Assembly (NCBI GenBank): GCA_024291935.2 | Contig: CM044306.1 | Location: forward strand, 2,676,501 to 2,740,500 | DNA length: 64,000 nt | Direction of reading: 5' to 3' | From: Okapia johnstoni | Lineage: Eukaryota; Chordata; Mammalia; Artiodactyla; Giraffidae | Part shown: one piece after another, positions 33,232 to 44,367 of the stretch | How the letters are laid out: the number at the start of each line of letters is the position of its first letter | Position numbering within the stretch: the first letter of the stretch is position 1 | Translations under genes and position numbers: made by a program | The notes under the pieces: model-generated | Told to the model about the DNA's origin: nothing | What the model saw: the letters and a program-made list of their open reading frames with translations, nothing else | Database searches by the model: none

Positions 33232-36200
33232 CAAGCTTTCATTCTACAGGCCATGAAAAGGCAAGCTCATACGTTAAAAAGTAAGCTATTTCTATAGACA
33301 CGCAAGTATTCTTCATTCACTACACAAGGGCCAGATACAAACACATATCCAAGATTTTACTTAACTCACTATTAATTAATTAATCTATACCTTGTGAAGC
33401 TGTAAGATAGACAGATGATAGAAATTTAAGCCCAGCACCTTGCTCAAAGAACTCCTAGTAATCTCTTTTTGCTATTTTGAAGTTTTGTATTATCTTGGAT
33501 TATTTGAATTATTTGTCTAGCATCTCCCCTTGTCCTCTTAGCTCCTTTGATCATAAACAATTTTCAAAGCTCATTCTTCTTATCAATAAAGATTGGTCTG
33601 GTAATATTTGATCTGTGGCAAGAGTGTAAAATAATCATGTAACTTTCCTTGTATGTTCTCTGAAAAACTGGAGCCATATAGCATTGAGTAAACAATATTG
33701 CACAACAACTGACTTCTGTTTGAAAATGTCGTAAGGAATCCTGACTGGACTTTTAAAAAAAGCCTCTCTCACTTTTCTATCCTGAAGCTAGAAAGCTAAG
33801 TCCAAGGCATAAGATGCTCCACCAGATTTCATTCACAGTTTTTATGAATTTGGCTGAATTTCTCTCTTCTTGAAGTTTTCAAATGTTTCTAAAGTCTCTG
33901 ACCTTCCAGGAAGTGGCTCCATCACTACCTATGAGCCAAGACCAGGTTCACGGTTTTGGAGGAATTTTATAGGCATTGGCTTCACATGTAAATTCAATCC
34001 TCGTTCCTTACTACTGGTTTTGTCACACCTGATTAAATGAGAGTCTTTCTCAAACATGACACTCCCCTGCAATCTTGGGTGCAGAATTCATTTGTCCAAT
34101 TGCATCCTGGTTCAAAGGGGGACAGAGTCTTATCCAGATCAATCCAAGTATTTGTTTCTGCATTTTCAGAGACAGGGAGCTGTAGCAACAGTTCACAATG
34201 TTTCATTTCGGTTTTCAAGTGCCTAGCCTACCACGTTGATATTTAGAAGAAGGAGGAGAAAGGACTTCATGTATCCATGAAGATTAAAAAATAGTGCCAA
34301 CGTCATTCCTTCTAAACAAGGAATCACAAGACAATTCTTCTTAGTTCATCATGTTCTATGCAATATATTCATGTTCTGCTGGATACTGAGGCTGAGTGGA
34401 TTGCTTTCATGAAGTACGTCTGCTTCCGGACTCCAAAGAGTCCTGGGACCCTGATCAGCCCCTCCGAGCAGTCTGAAATTGTCTAAGCAATGTTAACTCA
34501 GAATGCTATCCCCACAGCCTGTTCGTAGATGGATCGGAAGTTCAGTTCATCTTTTCACAGCATCAGAGACTCTTCAGCGTCAAAGACACAAATTCCAGTA
34601 TGTAGTTTGTACTAGAAACCAATCAGCTTGCTATCACTTGCCCTGTAGGCCAGTGTCACAGGATAACAGACTCGTTTGATATTAAGAATGAGAGTTTGTG
34701 GTTAATTTATCACAGTAACCAAAATTATAAGGGTGGGAGTAAAATGCTACTGGAATTTGGTACATACCATTTCATAGAAAGAAATCACTATTTCCTTTGA
34801 GGATGAGAATGTATTATAAACAGAGAAAGCACTGAAAAATCTCTAGGACTTGCCCATAAAGTGTACAGTATTTGAAAAAAAAAACAAAAACCAAAAACCT
34901 GAGTAACCTCCTTTTATCTGTATTGACTTAATCTAGAAGAGGCTGATCTGACAGCTCTTCTCAGGCAGAGTTTATAATAAAGCTGAGCTAATTAGGAGGC
35001 GTGGCATATATGAAACCATCAAAATTGTTTCTAGTATCTTTCTTCTTATAAGATGAAAGAACGAATCACTGTGAGTTGCCAGGGGCCCTCTAAGAAATCC
35101 TAAAGAGAGTTTGAGGTGGAAAGTGTGTCCTGGTTTTATCCCTTAATTTTAAGGTCTGAACAATAGCAACAGGAAAGACAGAAATTAAATGTGTTGACAC
35201 AGGTGATTTTGCCACTTGATTGCGATAGGCTTGATGATACCTGAGAAATAAACATTGATTACCTATTTAATCTATAAACTATTTTAATATAACATAACAT
35301 AGTTTATTTAAATAAACTAGCATAGTAAGGAAACATGATTACAAGGAAATTTAACTTTATAAGAAAGGCTTTCTTTTTTTAAATAATCAAAGATGTGACA
35401 AAGGGAACACAAATCACAGATAATTACGTGATAAGACATGAAACTTTTACTATCAGGGCAAATTACATAGACAATTTAAAAAAAAAAACAAAAAAACAAA
35501 CTTATCACAACCCCCTGTAAGAGCTTTAAGAATGACTTACCTTTTTAACTGAGTCAGTTCAAAATTTGCTTTAATATGATATTTGGCAGTAAATGATTCA
35601 CCAGTTTGTTTGTTTTTTTCTTTTTCCTTTTAAGTAAACCCATTAAACTGATCCAGTTTTGAAAACGTTTTAACATATTTTATTAGTTCTTTTTAGGCTC
35701 ACGTATTTGCAGATATTATAAACCAAAGCAAAGAAAAATCCCTTTCCTGCAAACTTTTACAGTTCCTGTATCCATCCACACTTCGTCTCTCACTGTTACC
35801 GTTCATGTTCCAGAACAACAAGGCGCTTAAAGAGAAACTACTCCCCCTCCCTTTGTGTTCAATCTTGATAAACTAAAACTCATTCAATTATTTTGCTTAT
35901 TGTTTGCACACTTTTCTGATACCATTGTCCCCATGTCATTTTATGTTTTGAAACTCATGTTAATTTTAACTTTAAACCAAAGTAACTTAATTTCGACTTC
36001 ACAGAGAAGACTAAGAGGTAGATAATTACTAGTCTCAGGGTGATGGATGGTTTGTGATGATGAGATATTTCCAGCACTAGGAACATTACAAATAATGTGC
36101 TTAAGGTCAGGACATGTTTGGTGTCTTCAGGGAATGGCAAAATCATGTTCTTCATAAAGCATAGGGTAGGTATGAGGGAGATTTGAGAGAGGGCATGATA

Positions 36201-36305
36201 TTCAACCAAGAAGGGTCACCGACCCCAGGACATTCATTGGCAAAACTGCTGGAGACCTATGAATACCAGGGAAGAATACGGGGTCCATTCCACTTCGAAC
36301 TCCAG
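33232..36305. other. Repeat-poor, unassigned 3-kb stretch
   Basis: No Bov-tA, Bov-A2, BovB, CHR or L1 recognised. AT-rich with homopolymer A runs at 34877-34886 and 35480-35490. No convincing exon or ORF. Confidence 0.5.
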
Positions 36306-36460
36306 ATCTATACCTAATAGTTTGCATCTGTTAACACCAATCTCCCTCTCTCTCCCTCCCCCACCCTCTTCCCCTTTGGCAACCTTAAGTCTGCTTTCTG
36401 TGTCTGGGAGTCTGTTCCTATTTCATGATAGGTTCATTTGCGCCATATTTTAGATTCCAT
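36306..36460 (-). mobile_element. L1 3' UTR, part 1
   Basis: Antisense: ctaatagtttgcatctgtta, cccctttggcaaccttaagt, ending ttttagattccat at the SINE insertion point. Confidence 0.93.
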
Positions 36461-36683
36461 GGGCTTCCCTAGTGGCTCAGATAGTAAGGAATCTGCCTGC
36501 AATGTGGGAGACCTGGGTTTGATCCCTGAGTCGGGAAGATCCCCTCGGGAAGATCCCCTCGAGAAAGGAATGGCAACCCACTCCAGTATTCTTGCCTGGA
36601 GAATTCCATGGACAGAGGAGCCTGGTGGGCTACAGTCTTTGAGACTGCAGAGTTGGACATGACTGAGCAACTACCACTTCCAC
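36461..36683 (+). mobile_element. Bov-tA SINE within L1
   Basis: Perfect 12-bp TSD tttagattccat at 36449-36460 and 36684-36695. The body carries two tandem copies of the 14-mer cgggaagatcccct at 36532-36559. Confidence 0.97.
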
Positions 36684-36695
36684 TTTAGATTCCAT

Positions 36696-36738
36696 ATGTA
36701 AGTGATACCATATATTTGTCTTTCTCTTATCTTACTTC
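36696..36738 (-). mobile_element. L1 3' UTR, part 2
   Basis: Forty-odd bases (atgtaagtgataccatatat to atcttacttc) bridge the two SINEs and keep the consensus order of the L1. Confidence 0.9.
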
Positions 36739-36868
36739 TGGAGAAGGCAATGGCACCCCACTCCAGTACTCTTGCCTGGAAAATCCCATGGATGGAGGGG
36801 CCTGGTAGGCTGCCGTCCATGGGGTCGCACAGAGTCAGACACGACTGAGGTGACTTAGCAGCAGCAGC
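36739..36868 (+). mobile_element. Bov-A monomer SINE within L1
   Basis: Starts tggagaaggcaatggcaccc and ends in a short (AGC)n. Perfect 10-bp TSD atcttacttc at 36729-36738 and 36869-36878. Confidence 0.97.
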
Positions 36869-36878
36869 ATCTTACTTC

Positions 36879-37015
36879 ACTTAGTATGATCATCTCTAGG
36901 TCCATCCATGTTGCTGCAGATGGCATTATTTCATTCTTTTTTATGGCTGAGTAATATTCCAGTGTGTATATATTTGTACCTCATCTTCTTTATCCATTAA
37001 TCGGTCTCTGATCCC
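36879..37015 (-). mobile_element. L1 3' UTR, part 3
   Basis: Resumes acttagtatgatcatctcta, then gttgctgcagatggcattat and cttctttatccattaatcgg. Confidence 0.93.
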
Positions 37016-37634
37016 ATTTTTTATGAATTTTCACACTGCCCACCATGACCAGCCACATGGCCTTGCTTCTACTCAAACCTGACCTTTCTGTTCCCTTCTT
37101 GGGCCATTGAACTAGCTGCGCTCTCCTCGTGGGTTGCTTGGCGACTCCCACAATTACATTCACTCTATTTTCTGTGCTTGCACCTAGAATATTTAGCAGA
37201 TGTGGTCATTTGAACAGTTTTACTTACTATTCACTCAGCAAAAAAAAATAGATATCTGTGGAAATAGTCTCTTGTCTGTGCCTGAGTCACTTATACACTA
37301 ACCATGTGTTACAGTATCTTTCTGTAAAATCATCATAAATATCCAAAGGAAATGTTCAGAAGAAGATATTTTACAACCGTCACCTGATTTTGTCCTCCTT
37401 TCATCCCGCTTGGTTTGTTCTTATTCCCACAGTCTTATTCCGTAAATGCAGTTTCATCAATAATATTCTGCCCTAATTCTTGTTTTTGGATGACTTTGTG
37501 AAGTAGTCTATTTCTCATCTTAGATTAACTCACAGAACGATGGATGTGAAGGTGCTGAGTCATTTCCATGGTTATCGACCCCTGAGAGTCACAGACACGT
37601 ACCCAGGACTATCAGCAGTGCTCTGGTGGAAAAA
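37016..37634. other. Unassigned non-coding stretch
   Basis: No recognised element. Short A run near 37240. Confidence 0.45.
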
Positions 37635-37847
37635 AAGTGAAAGGGTTAGTTGGTCAGTCATGTCGCACTCTTTGGGACCCTGTGGACTGTAGCCCGCCAG
37701 GCTCCTCTGTCCATGGGATTCTCCAGGCAAGAACGCTGGAGTGGGTAGCCATGCACTTCTCCAAGGGATCTTCCCAACCCAGGGATCCAGCCTGGGTCTC
37801 CCAAATGCAGGCAGTTTCTTTACCATATGAGCCACCAGGGAAGCCCT
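37635..37847 (-). mobile_element. Bov-tA SINE
   Basis: Antisense full-length copy: gtgaaagggttagttggtca at the tail side and atgagccaccagggaagccc at the head. Confidence 0.96.
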
Positions 37848-38129
37848 CCCTAACCGAAATCCACACATAAGTCCTCTAGAAATCCATTCGCCAAAGACTG
37901 CGGAATTCTGTTTGAATCCAACACCCTGGATTTACAAATGAGTGAGGTAACTCCCAGAGAAAAACAAGACCAAGGACTACAATTAAACAGCCTTCAGACT
38001 CTGCACCATGCAGGGCTACTTTGTAACCAGTGGTTGTTGACTTACAGTGAAATCTTGGATTCTTTAAAGCAAAATTAGAATTTTGCTTCTAATGCACCTA
38101 TGCTAATTTTTTTTCTTATCAACACATTA

Positions 38130-39165
38130 TTCGAAGGCTTAATAGCTGAAAATTTCTGAATTTGGCAAAAGAATAAGCTCATTGTCCCAACAAACTGAGT
38201 GACCTTCCAAAAGAATAAACTCAAAGAAACTCATAACCAGAGCCACCATAATCCAGCTGCTGAAAACTAAAGGCAAGAACAAAATCTTGAAAGAATTCAG
38301 AGCAAAAAGAAATGCACTTTTATAGGAAATAATGATTTCTCCTTGGACACTGTAAAGATCAGAAAGAAATAGCATCACTTTTCTAAATGATGAAAGAAAA
38401 TGATCACCAATCCAGGATCTATACTCAGTAAAAGTATTATTCAACAATGAAACGGAAACAAAGATATTCTCAGTTAAAGGATAACTAAGGGATTTTTTCT
38501 TTTGCAGGAGATTTTCAGTAAAATAATTGCTAAATTACATCTTTTAGACAGAAGAGAAATGCTACCAGACAGAAATTTGAAACATGGAAAACCAAGGAAG
38601 AACAACAGAAATAGAAAATATGTAGGTAAAAATAATGAACTATTTTTATCTTGAATCCTTTAAAATAGGCTTAATAGTTGAAAGCAAATTATAATATTGT
38701 TTGATGAGGATTTTCAAGTATTCAGGACCAACATCTGACAACATAGCACAAAGAGTAGGGAATAAAAAGACCTTTATATTAGCGAAGTTTCTATTTTCAA
38801 TGTAAAGTAGTAAAATTTTGATTATAAGTAGACTGACAAAGATTAAATATGTATTTTCATCCATAGAATCACCAGTAAAATAACTCTACAAGGAAGGCAT
38901 AATCAAAATCTCAATAGATACATTAAAAAGGAATACAAAAGAAAGAAGATGGTTCAAATAACCAAATAGAAAATAAGAAACAGCAAGTAATAGGATATAA
39001 AGAAACAGATGGAAAAAACAAAAAATTTAAATGGTAGACCTAATTCTAGGGATATCAGCAATTGCCTTACACATAAAGGTCTAAATATACCAACTAAAAG
39101 ACAGAAATTGTCAGAGTGAGTTTTAAAATATGACCAGACTCTGTGCTGTCTATAAAAATTACTTC
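38130..39165 (+). mobile_element. Degenerate older L1 (5' UTR/ORF region)
   Basis: A-rich sense strand keeps old L1 phrases in order: gaaagaattcagagcaaaaa, aggatctatactcagtaaaa, gaaatgctaccagacagaaa, caactaaaagacagaaattg, ctgtgctgtctataaaaa. All frames carry many stops. Confidence 0.72.
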
Positions 39166-39352
39166 ATTCAATAAGTTTTTATTATGATCATATTAAAATC
39201 AAATCTGAGCAACACAAGGCCTTGTAATGAATTCTCCTTATCTCTTCCTCACATACATACTTATCACTGCTCCACATTCTACTTCCTCAAATATTATTTT
39301 TGTTATACAGTTTCTGTTGCCTGTCATAGGGTCAGGCACAAAATAAGTTCTC

Positions 39353-39911
39353 TATAAAGAAAGCTGAACGCTGAAGAATTGCTGCTTTTGAACTGTGGTG
39401 TTGGAGAAGACTCTCAAGAGGCCCTTGGACTGCAAGGAGATCCAACCAGTCCATCCTAAAGGAAATCAGTCCTGAATATTCATTGGAAGGACTGATGCTG
39501 AAGCTGAAACTCCAATACTTGGGCCACTTGATGTGAAGAACTGACTCACTGGAAAAGACCCTGATGCTTCGAAAAATTGAAGGCAGGAGGAGAAGGGGAC
39601 GACAGAGGACGAGATGGTTGGATGGCATCACTGACTCGATGAACATGAGACTAAGCAAGCTCCAGGAGTTGGTGATGGAGAGGGAAGCCTGGCGTGCTGC
39701 AGTCCTTGGGGTTGCAAAGAGTCGGACACGACTGAGCGACTGAACTGACTGAACTGATGTGCACACGTCCATCCCACACTTCCTGACTATCCCCTCCTCC
39801 CATCCTTCCCCCTGGCCACCACACATTAATTTTCTAAGTCTGCGAGTCTGTTTCCACCACCTGCCCTCTTGCACAGAGGGTTGCAAAGAGTCGGACACTA
39901 CTGAGCAACTG
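39353..39911 (+). mobile_element. BovB composite with extra 3' segment
   Basis: 39353-39758 is a BovB 3' end (from ataaagaaagctgaacgctg to a normal terminus ctgactgaactga). It is followed by antisense L1 UTR and then a second BovB-like tail (39880-39911). The octamer aagttctc at 39345-39352 and 39912-39919 brackets the whole, suggesting one insertion. Confidence 0.75.
39759..39862 (-). mobile_element. L1 3' UTR piece inside BovB composite
   Basis: Antisense L1: cacgtccatcccacacttcc to aagtctgcgagtctgtttcc. It lacks the poly(T) end, so it is unlikely to be its own insertion. Confidence 0.85.
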
Positions 39912-40134
39912 AAGTTCTCAGTACATTCCTATTAAAGAAGAATTTTAATCTTCCCAGATTTCATTGACTACAAAGTGCTTGCAGAGTATTTGCTCATTAT
40001 CTTAAATCAAAGCGGCTAATTTCAGGTAGAATTCTAGGTCAGAATAGCGTCAAACCATCTCGTACTTTCCATAATGGCCTATCCTACTCTGAAATTTTTA
40101 AAATGAAACTATATTATAACTGATAAAGAAAATA

Positions 40135-40213
40135 TTGGGTTGGCCAAAAGTTCATTCAGTTTTTTCCACACAATTGCATGGAAAAACCCAAGCAAACTTT
40201 TTGGCCAACCCAA
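40135..40213. mobile_element. Mariner-type MITE, intact palindrome
   Basis: 79 bp. Arms ttgggttggccaaaagttca and gcaaactttttggccaaccc...aa are inverted repeats with central acaattgcatgg-like sequence. Target TA dinucleotides flank both ends (40133-40134, 40214-40215). Non-coding. Confidence 0.95.
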
Positions 40214-40223
40214 TACAAATTAC

Positions 40224-40580
40224 TTCCACTGTATAATCATAAGGGATTTGATTTAGATCACACCTGAATGGCCTGGTGGTTTTCCCTACTTTCTTTCTTT
40301 AAGTCTGAATTTGGCAATAATGGAAGGACTGATGCTGAAGTTGAAACTCCTATACTTTGGCCACCTGATGCAAAGAACTCACTGGAAAAGACCCTGATGC
40401 TGGGAAAGATTGAAGGTGGGAGGAGAAGGGGACGACAGAGGATGAGATGGTTGGATGGCATCACTGACTCGATGGACATGAGTTTGAGCAAGCTCCAGTA
40501 GTTGATGATGGACAGGGAGACCTGGCGTGCTGCAGTCCATGGGGTCACAAAGAGTCAGACATGACTGAGCGACTGAACTG
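40224..40580 (+). mobile_element. BovB insertion with inverted 5' segment
   Basis: 40224-40319 is BovB ORF sequence in antisense (ggttttccctactttctttc, gtctgaatttggcaataa). 40320-40580 is the sense 3' end (ggaaggactgatgctgaagt to gagcgactgaactg). Perfect 12-bp TSD aatacaaattac at 40212-40223 and 40581-40592 shows a single event. Confidence 0.92.
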
Positions 40581-40592
40581 AATACAAATTAC

Positions 40593-40879
40593 GCATATCA
40601 TGTTGTACATTTTAGTAAATCAGAATAATTGTTGCTGATTTTTTAACAATAAAATCCAAGAAGAGACATATTTGAGTTAAGATCCCTCATAAAGAGATAA
40701 ACGAATTAAAATTAAAAATCCCTCACATATACCTTGCTTTTTATTATTGAGGTTTTTTCCTACAATAACAATATCAGCTTCATCTAACATTGCTGACCAT
40801 TTTCTGTGTAAAAGACTTAGGCTACATGCTTTTTTTCCCATTTCCTCATTGAGCATAGAAATCTATAGGGTCAGTGTGG
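40593..40879. other. Unassigned, AT-rich
   Basis: Nothing recognised. Confidence 0.4.
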
Positions 40880-41090
40880 AGGGATAGAAAATTGAGAGAC
40901 TTTCAAATCCTAAGATCTGAGTTTGAGGTTCAAAGACTTGGTTTACACATCTCTTTAATTCTTTCAGCCTTTATCTCTTTAGCTGAAAAATGGCAAGATG
41001 CTACAGTGTCACTTCCATTCCAAGGTTATCCTGAAGATCAGACTGCGTTTGTCTAGCACTTCAAAAGCTTTAAGGAATGTCACTGTCTAC
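40880..41090 (+). mobile_element. Possible MIR-type SINE
   Basis: Weak sense MIR order: gatctgagtttgaggttcaa, cctttatctctttagctgaa, aaaatggcaagatgctacag, tctagcacttc. Heavily diverged. Confidence 0.45.
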
Positions 41091-41200
41091 TTTCTAAACT
41101 GGAATGCTTTTTCTACTGTATCAAGTTGCCATATTTAAGGGACTCTTAGGTCATGTGACCAGCTCCATCCATGCAGTTACCAAAACAATTGTTCTTTTAC

Positions 41201-41251
41201 GCGTGTGTGTGCTCAGTCGTGTTGGATTCTTTTTAGCCACTTGGGAAGACC
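41201..41251 (-). mobile_element. Collapsed Bov-tA remnant, 51 bp
   Basis: Only the two ends survive: gtgtgtgctcagtcgtgttg (tail side) joined to ttagccacttgggaagacc (head side). Imperfect 14-bp TSDs aattgttcttttac (41187) and aatggttcttttac (41252) show a full element was once there. Confidence 0.85.
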
Positions 41252-41703
41252 AATGGTTCTTTTACATCCTAATTATTCTTACTATCATCAACATAATCTC
41301 TGCAAAGAAAATTCTGTTCTAGATCTTCTCTGAATGCCTCCTTCCACTCATGGGAGAGCAGTATATAGTCCTGAGGCCAGGATAAACAACAGGAAATCAA
41401 TGGAAAATGTGCGGACCAACACAAGTCACGTACAAATAAATCACACAGATAAATCACAAATAGGAAGCATGAAACCACAAGTACATGGGGTCTATCTAAC
41501 TGGAGTTCCAGAAAGAGTCATTTTGCCTGAAGAGGGCAGCTTCACTAGAAGGGTGACTCCCTGTATGAGTTTGTCAGTGATACTATAACAAATCACTACG
41601 AACTGGGTGGATTAAGGAATAGAAATTCGCTTTCACAAAATTCTGGAGGCTAGAGGTCTGAGATCAAGGTGTCAGCAGGGCTGCTTTCTTCTGAGGTTTG
41701 TCT

Positions 41704-41805
41704 CCTTGGCTTGCAGACCGCTTGGTTTGTGGTTTTTGTGTCCTAGTCCCTTTTCCTTGGCTTGCAGACCGCTTGGTTTGTGGTTTTTGTGTCCTAGTCC
41801 CTTCT
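41704..41805. repeat. 51-bp tandem duplication in LTR
   Basis: 41704-41754 and 41755-41805 are identical except for one base near the end. Both begin ccttggcttgcagaccgctt. Confidence 0.97.
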
Positions 41806-41872
41806 TATAATGACCAGTCATATTGGAGCAGGGCCCACCCTAGGGATCTTATTGAACCTCAGTTACTTCTTT

Positions 41873-42325
41873 GTTGTCGTTGTTACTGAGTCACTAATTC
41901 GTGTCTGACTCCGCCACCCCACAGACTGCAGAACACCAGGCCCCCCTGTCCTCCGCTGCCCACCAGAGTTCGCCAGATTGAATCTGTGATGCTCTCTCAC
42001 CATCTCATCCTCTGCCACCCTCTTTCTCCTTTTGCCTTCAGTCTTTCCCAGCATCAGGGTCTTTTCCAACGAGTCGGGTGGCCAAAGTATTGGACTTCAG
42101 CTTCAGCATCAGTCCTTCCAATGAATATTCAGAGTTGATTTCCTTTAGGATTGACTGGTTTGATCTCCTTGCAATCCAAGGAACTCTCAAGAATCTTCTC
42201 TGGCACCACAGTTCAAAAACATCAATTCTTTGGCACTCAGTGATCTTTATGGTCCAACTCCCACACCCATTCATGACTACTGAGAAAACCACAACTCTGA
42301 CTATACAGATCTTTGTTGGCAAGGA
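41873..42325 (-). mobile_element. BovB LINE inserted in LTR
   Basis: Antisense BovB from gttgtcgttgttactgagtc to agatctttgttggcaagg. Perfect 10-bp TSD ttacttcttt at 41863-41872 and 42326-42335. Confidence 0.94.
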
Positions 42326-42437
42326 TTACTTCTTTAAAGATCCTATATTCAAGGACAGTCACATACAGAGGTACTGAGGGTTAGGACTTCAATATATGGG
42401 TATGGGAAGTGTTGGGGGTGGATTTCAGCCCACAACA

Positions 42438-44124
42438 GTCATCTATAATGGCACCTTACCTAATTCTCATGGGTTAGTAACTTTAAACTCCTTTTCCATC
42501 AACATCAGGAGGTTCCTGAGTCACTCACTCAATGTGTGCTATTGAACATGAGCTGATATACTGGGTGATAAATACAGCTCAAGCTGTTCTGATGCAAAGC
42601 AAAGACATGTGCAGCCAGCCAAACAGTCATCTCAGGAAACCAGAGTGAATGGGAGGTGCCCCTTTCAAAATGTATCAGTTTGCAAACAAGTGGGAATTGT
42701 GTTTGATGATAACTTGGAGCTAACTCACCATGTGCCGGGCTGGATTTCATTCTTGGCAATGCCCAGAGAGAAGGAGATACTGGAGAAATGATTGGGACGT
42801 TGACCCAGCGAGCCTTCACGTCAATTACACGCAGTGAGATCGAGACCACAGCTGGAGTCTGTCCGCAGAGGGTGAACCGCAGCGCGGAGGCCAGGCCCCG
42901 TGACCTGGTCACAGCGCCGGCGACGTAGAACCACCCGTGCTCTCATCACCTTCCCTGCTCTCTACAGCTACCCACGAGGAGCACATTTGCTTTCACAGAT
43001 CATCCTGTTGGGTTCCCTTTTCTGCCTAGTTACTGACATTTTATTGGGGGGAAAAAGTCAAGCTTCCAGCCTTTCCTCTCTCAGGCCATTCCAAGGAACA
43101 ACTTCTATCATTTTGCAATTTCCAGACAGAAGCAGATCAGAGAGACTGAAGGACAAATTGCACTGTGTCTCGTTAATATCTTTCTTTTCTTCCAATTTCA
43201 AAGAAGAAATGGAGGAAAAGAGAAGGATCGGGCCTTAGGCGATGGAAAAACCATTCTGCACAGCAAATAAATCAGTCTGAATACTAATAAACCTCTTTTT
43301 GGCTGCAACTAAATGAATTTACAAATGGATGGTCATTCTCTGAATTTGGTGAGGGATTGCATAACACAACAGATAGGCCAAAAAAGCACCAATAAATCAA
43401 TCTTTATTAAACATACAGTGATACTTGGCAAAGCCGAAGAAGAAAAAGGAAGAAGCCGAAATGTGCACATGAAATTTCCACATTAAAAACTCATCGCTCT
43501 TGCCGGGGTCCTGATGCAATTTGAAAGGAAACAGACAATTCTATAATTTTAGCAAAAATATTTATGTTTCGGTATACAAGTTCACCAAAACATTCTCTCC
43601 CAACTTCTTTCAAAAAATCAGCATTCCCAGCAGAGGGGCTGCTAAAATAAATTTATTTTTAGTACATTTCAGAACATTCTGGATTCTACTCATAAGAAAA
43701 CACAAGTGTGTCCATCTTCCCACCTCCTACCTGCATCAAAGAACTCTTTGGCTGGATGCCCTAAACTCCTCACTTCCTTATACTGCATCTTAGAGGGGAA
43801 CATGTGGTTTAGAATCAAGGTCCTTGGAATCAAGATCAGTCGGTCAACATTTCAAGGACAAGGTCAGACATCGGTTTGAAACTCTAGGAGAAAAAAAAAA
43901 TAAGGAATTTAAATTAAAAACACTGGTTTGAAATTCTGACCCTGAGCAACCCCTGTAAGCTCTAGGATTTAAAGAGGCAATATTTGGGGAAAGAATTTGA
44001 GTATAGGAGTTTGCATGAAGACTACATAAGATAAATATATAAATAAATTATCTTTACATCCTACTAGGCAATTATTAGGGTTGGATCAAAGGGGAAAAGG
44101 AAAGGGGAAAATTATTTAGTTGTT
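42438..44124. other. Unassigned, with local CpG cluster
   Basis: No recognised element. CpG dinucleotides cluster at 42790-42935 (about a dozen), unlike the surrounding AT-rich DNA. The antisense 127-codon frame at 42529-42912 resembles no family. Confidence 0.45.
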
Positions 44125-44240
44125 CAGTCATTCACATATTTAGCAGGTATTTACTGAATGTCTGTTTTGTACCAGGCAGGTTTGCAACAGTTGAATCGAA
44201 GTCTCTGACCTTGAGGAGCTGAGGCTCTAGCGAGGGAACC
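44125..44240 (+). mobile_element. L2-like ancient LINE fragment
   Basis: tagcaggtatttactgaatg, tgtaccaggcaggtttgc, ttgaggagctgaggctctag follow a common L2-related 3' sequence. Diverged. Confidence 0.55.
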
Positions 44241-44367
44241 AGAGATGCCAGTAGGAGTTGGCCGATGGGTCTAAAAGCCAAGAGAGAAAGATGCGTGATG
44301 GTATAATGAGAGAACCACAGAAGGGAAACTAGTCAGCCAGGGAAAAGTTAGCACTATGAAAAAGTAT

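Larger units (their letters stand above)
41562..42437 (-). mobile_element. MaLR-type LTR (ERVL-like), interrupted
   Basis: Ancient LTR in antisense with TG...CA ends: tgtatgagtttgtcagtgat, ggaggctagaggtctgagat, atcaaggtgtcagcaggg, and after the BovB ggttaggacttcaatatatg and the terminus ccacaaca. Excluding the BovB and the duplication it is about 360 bp. It appears solo, with no internal retroviral genes. Subfamily is uncertain. Confidence 0.7.

Noticed and set aside
39332..39898. 188-codon antisense frame
   Set aside because: It is the antisense translation of the BovB composite. The same peptides recur at 40258, 50485 and 62351, all over BovB.
42529..42912. 127-codon antisense frame near the CpG cluster
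   Set aside because: No family resemblance, no splice or promoter context; openness is helped by local GC content.
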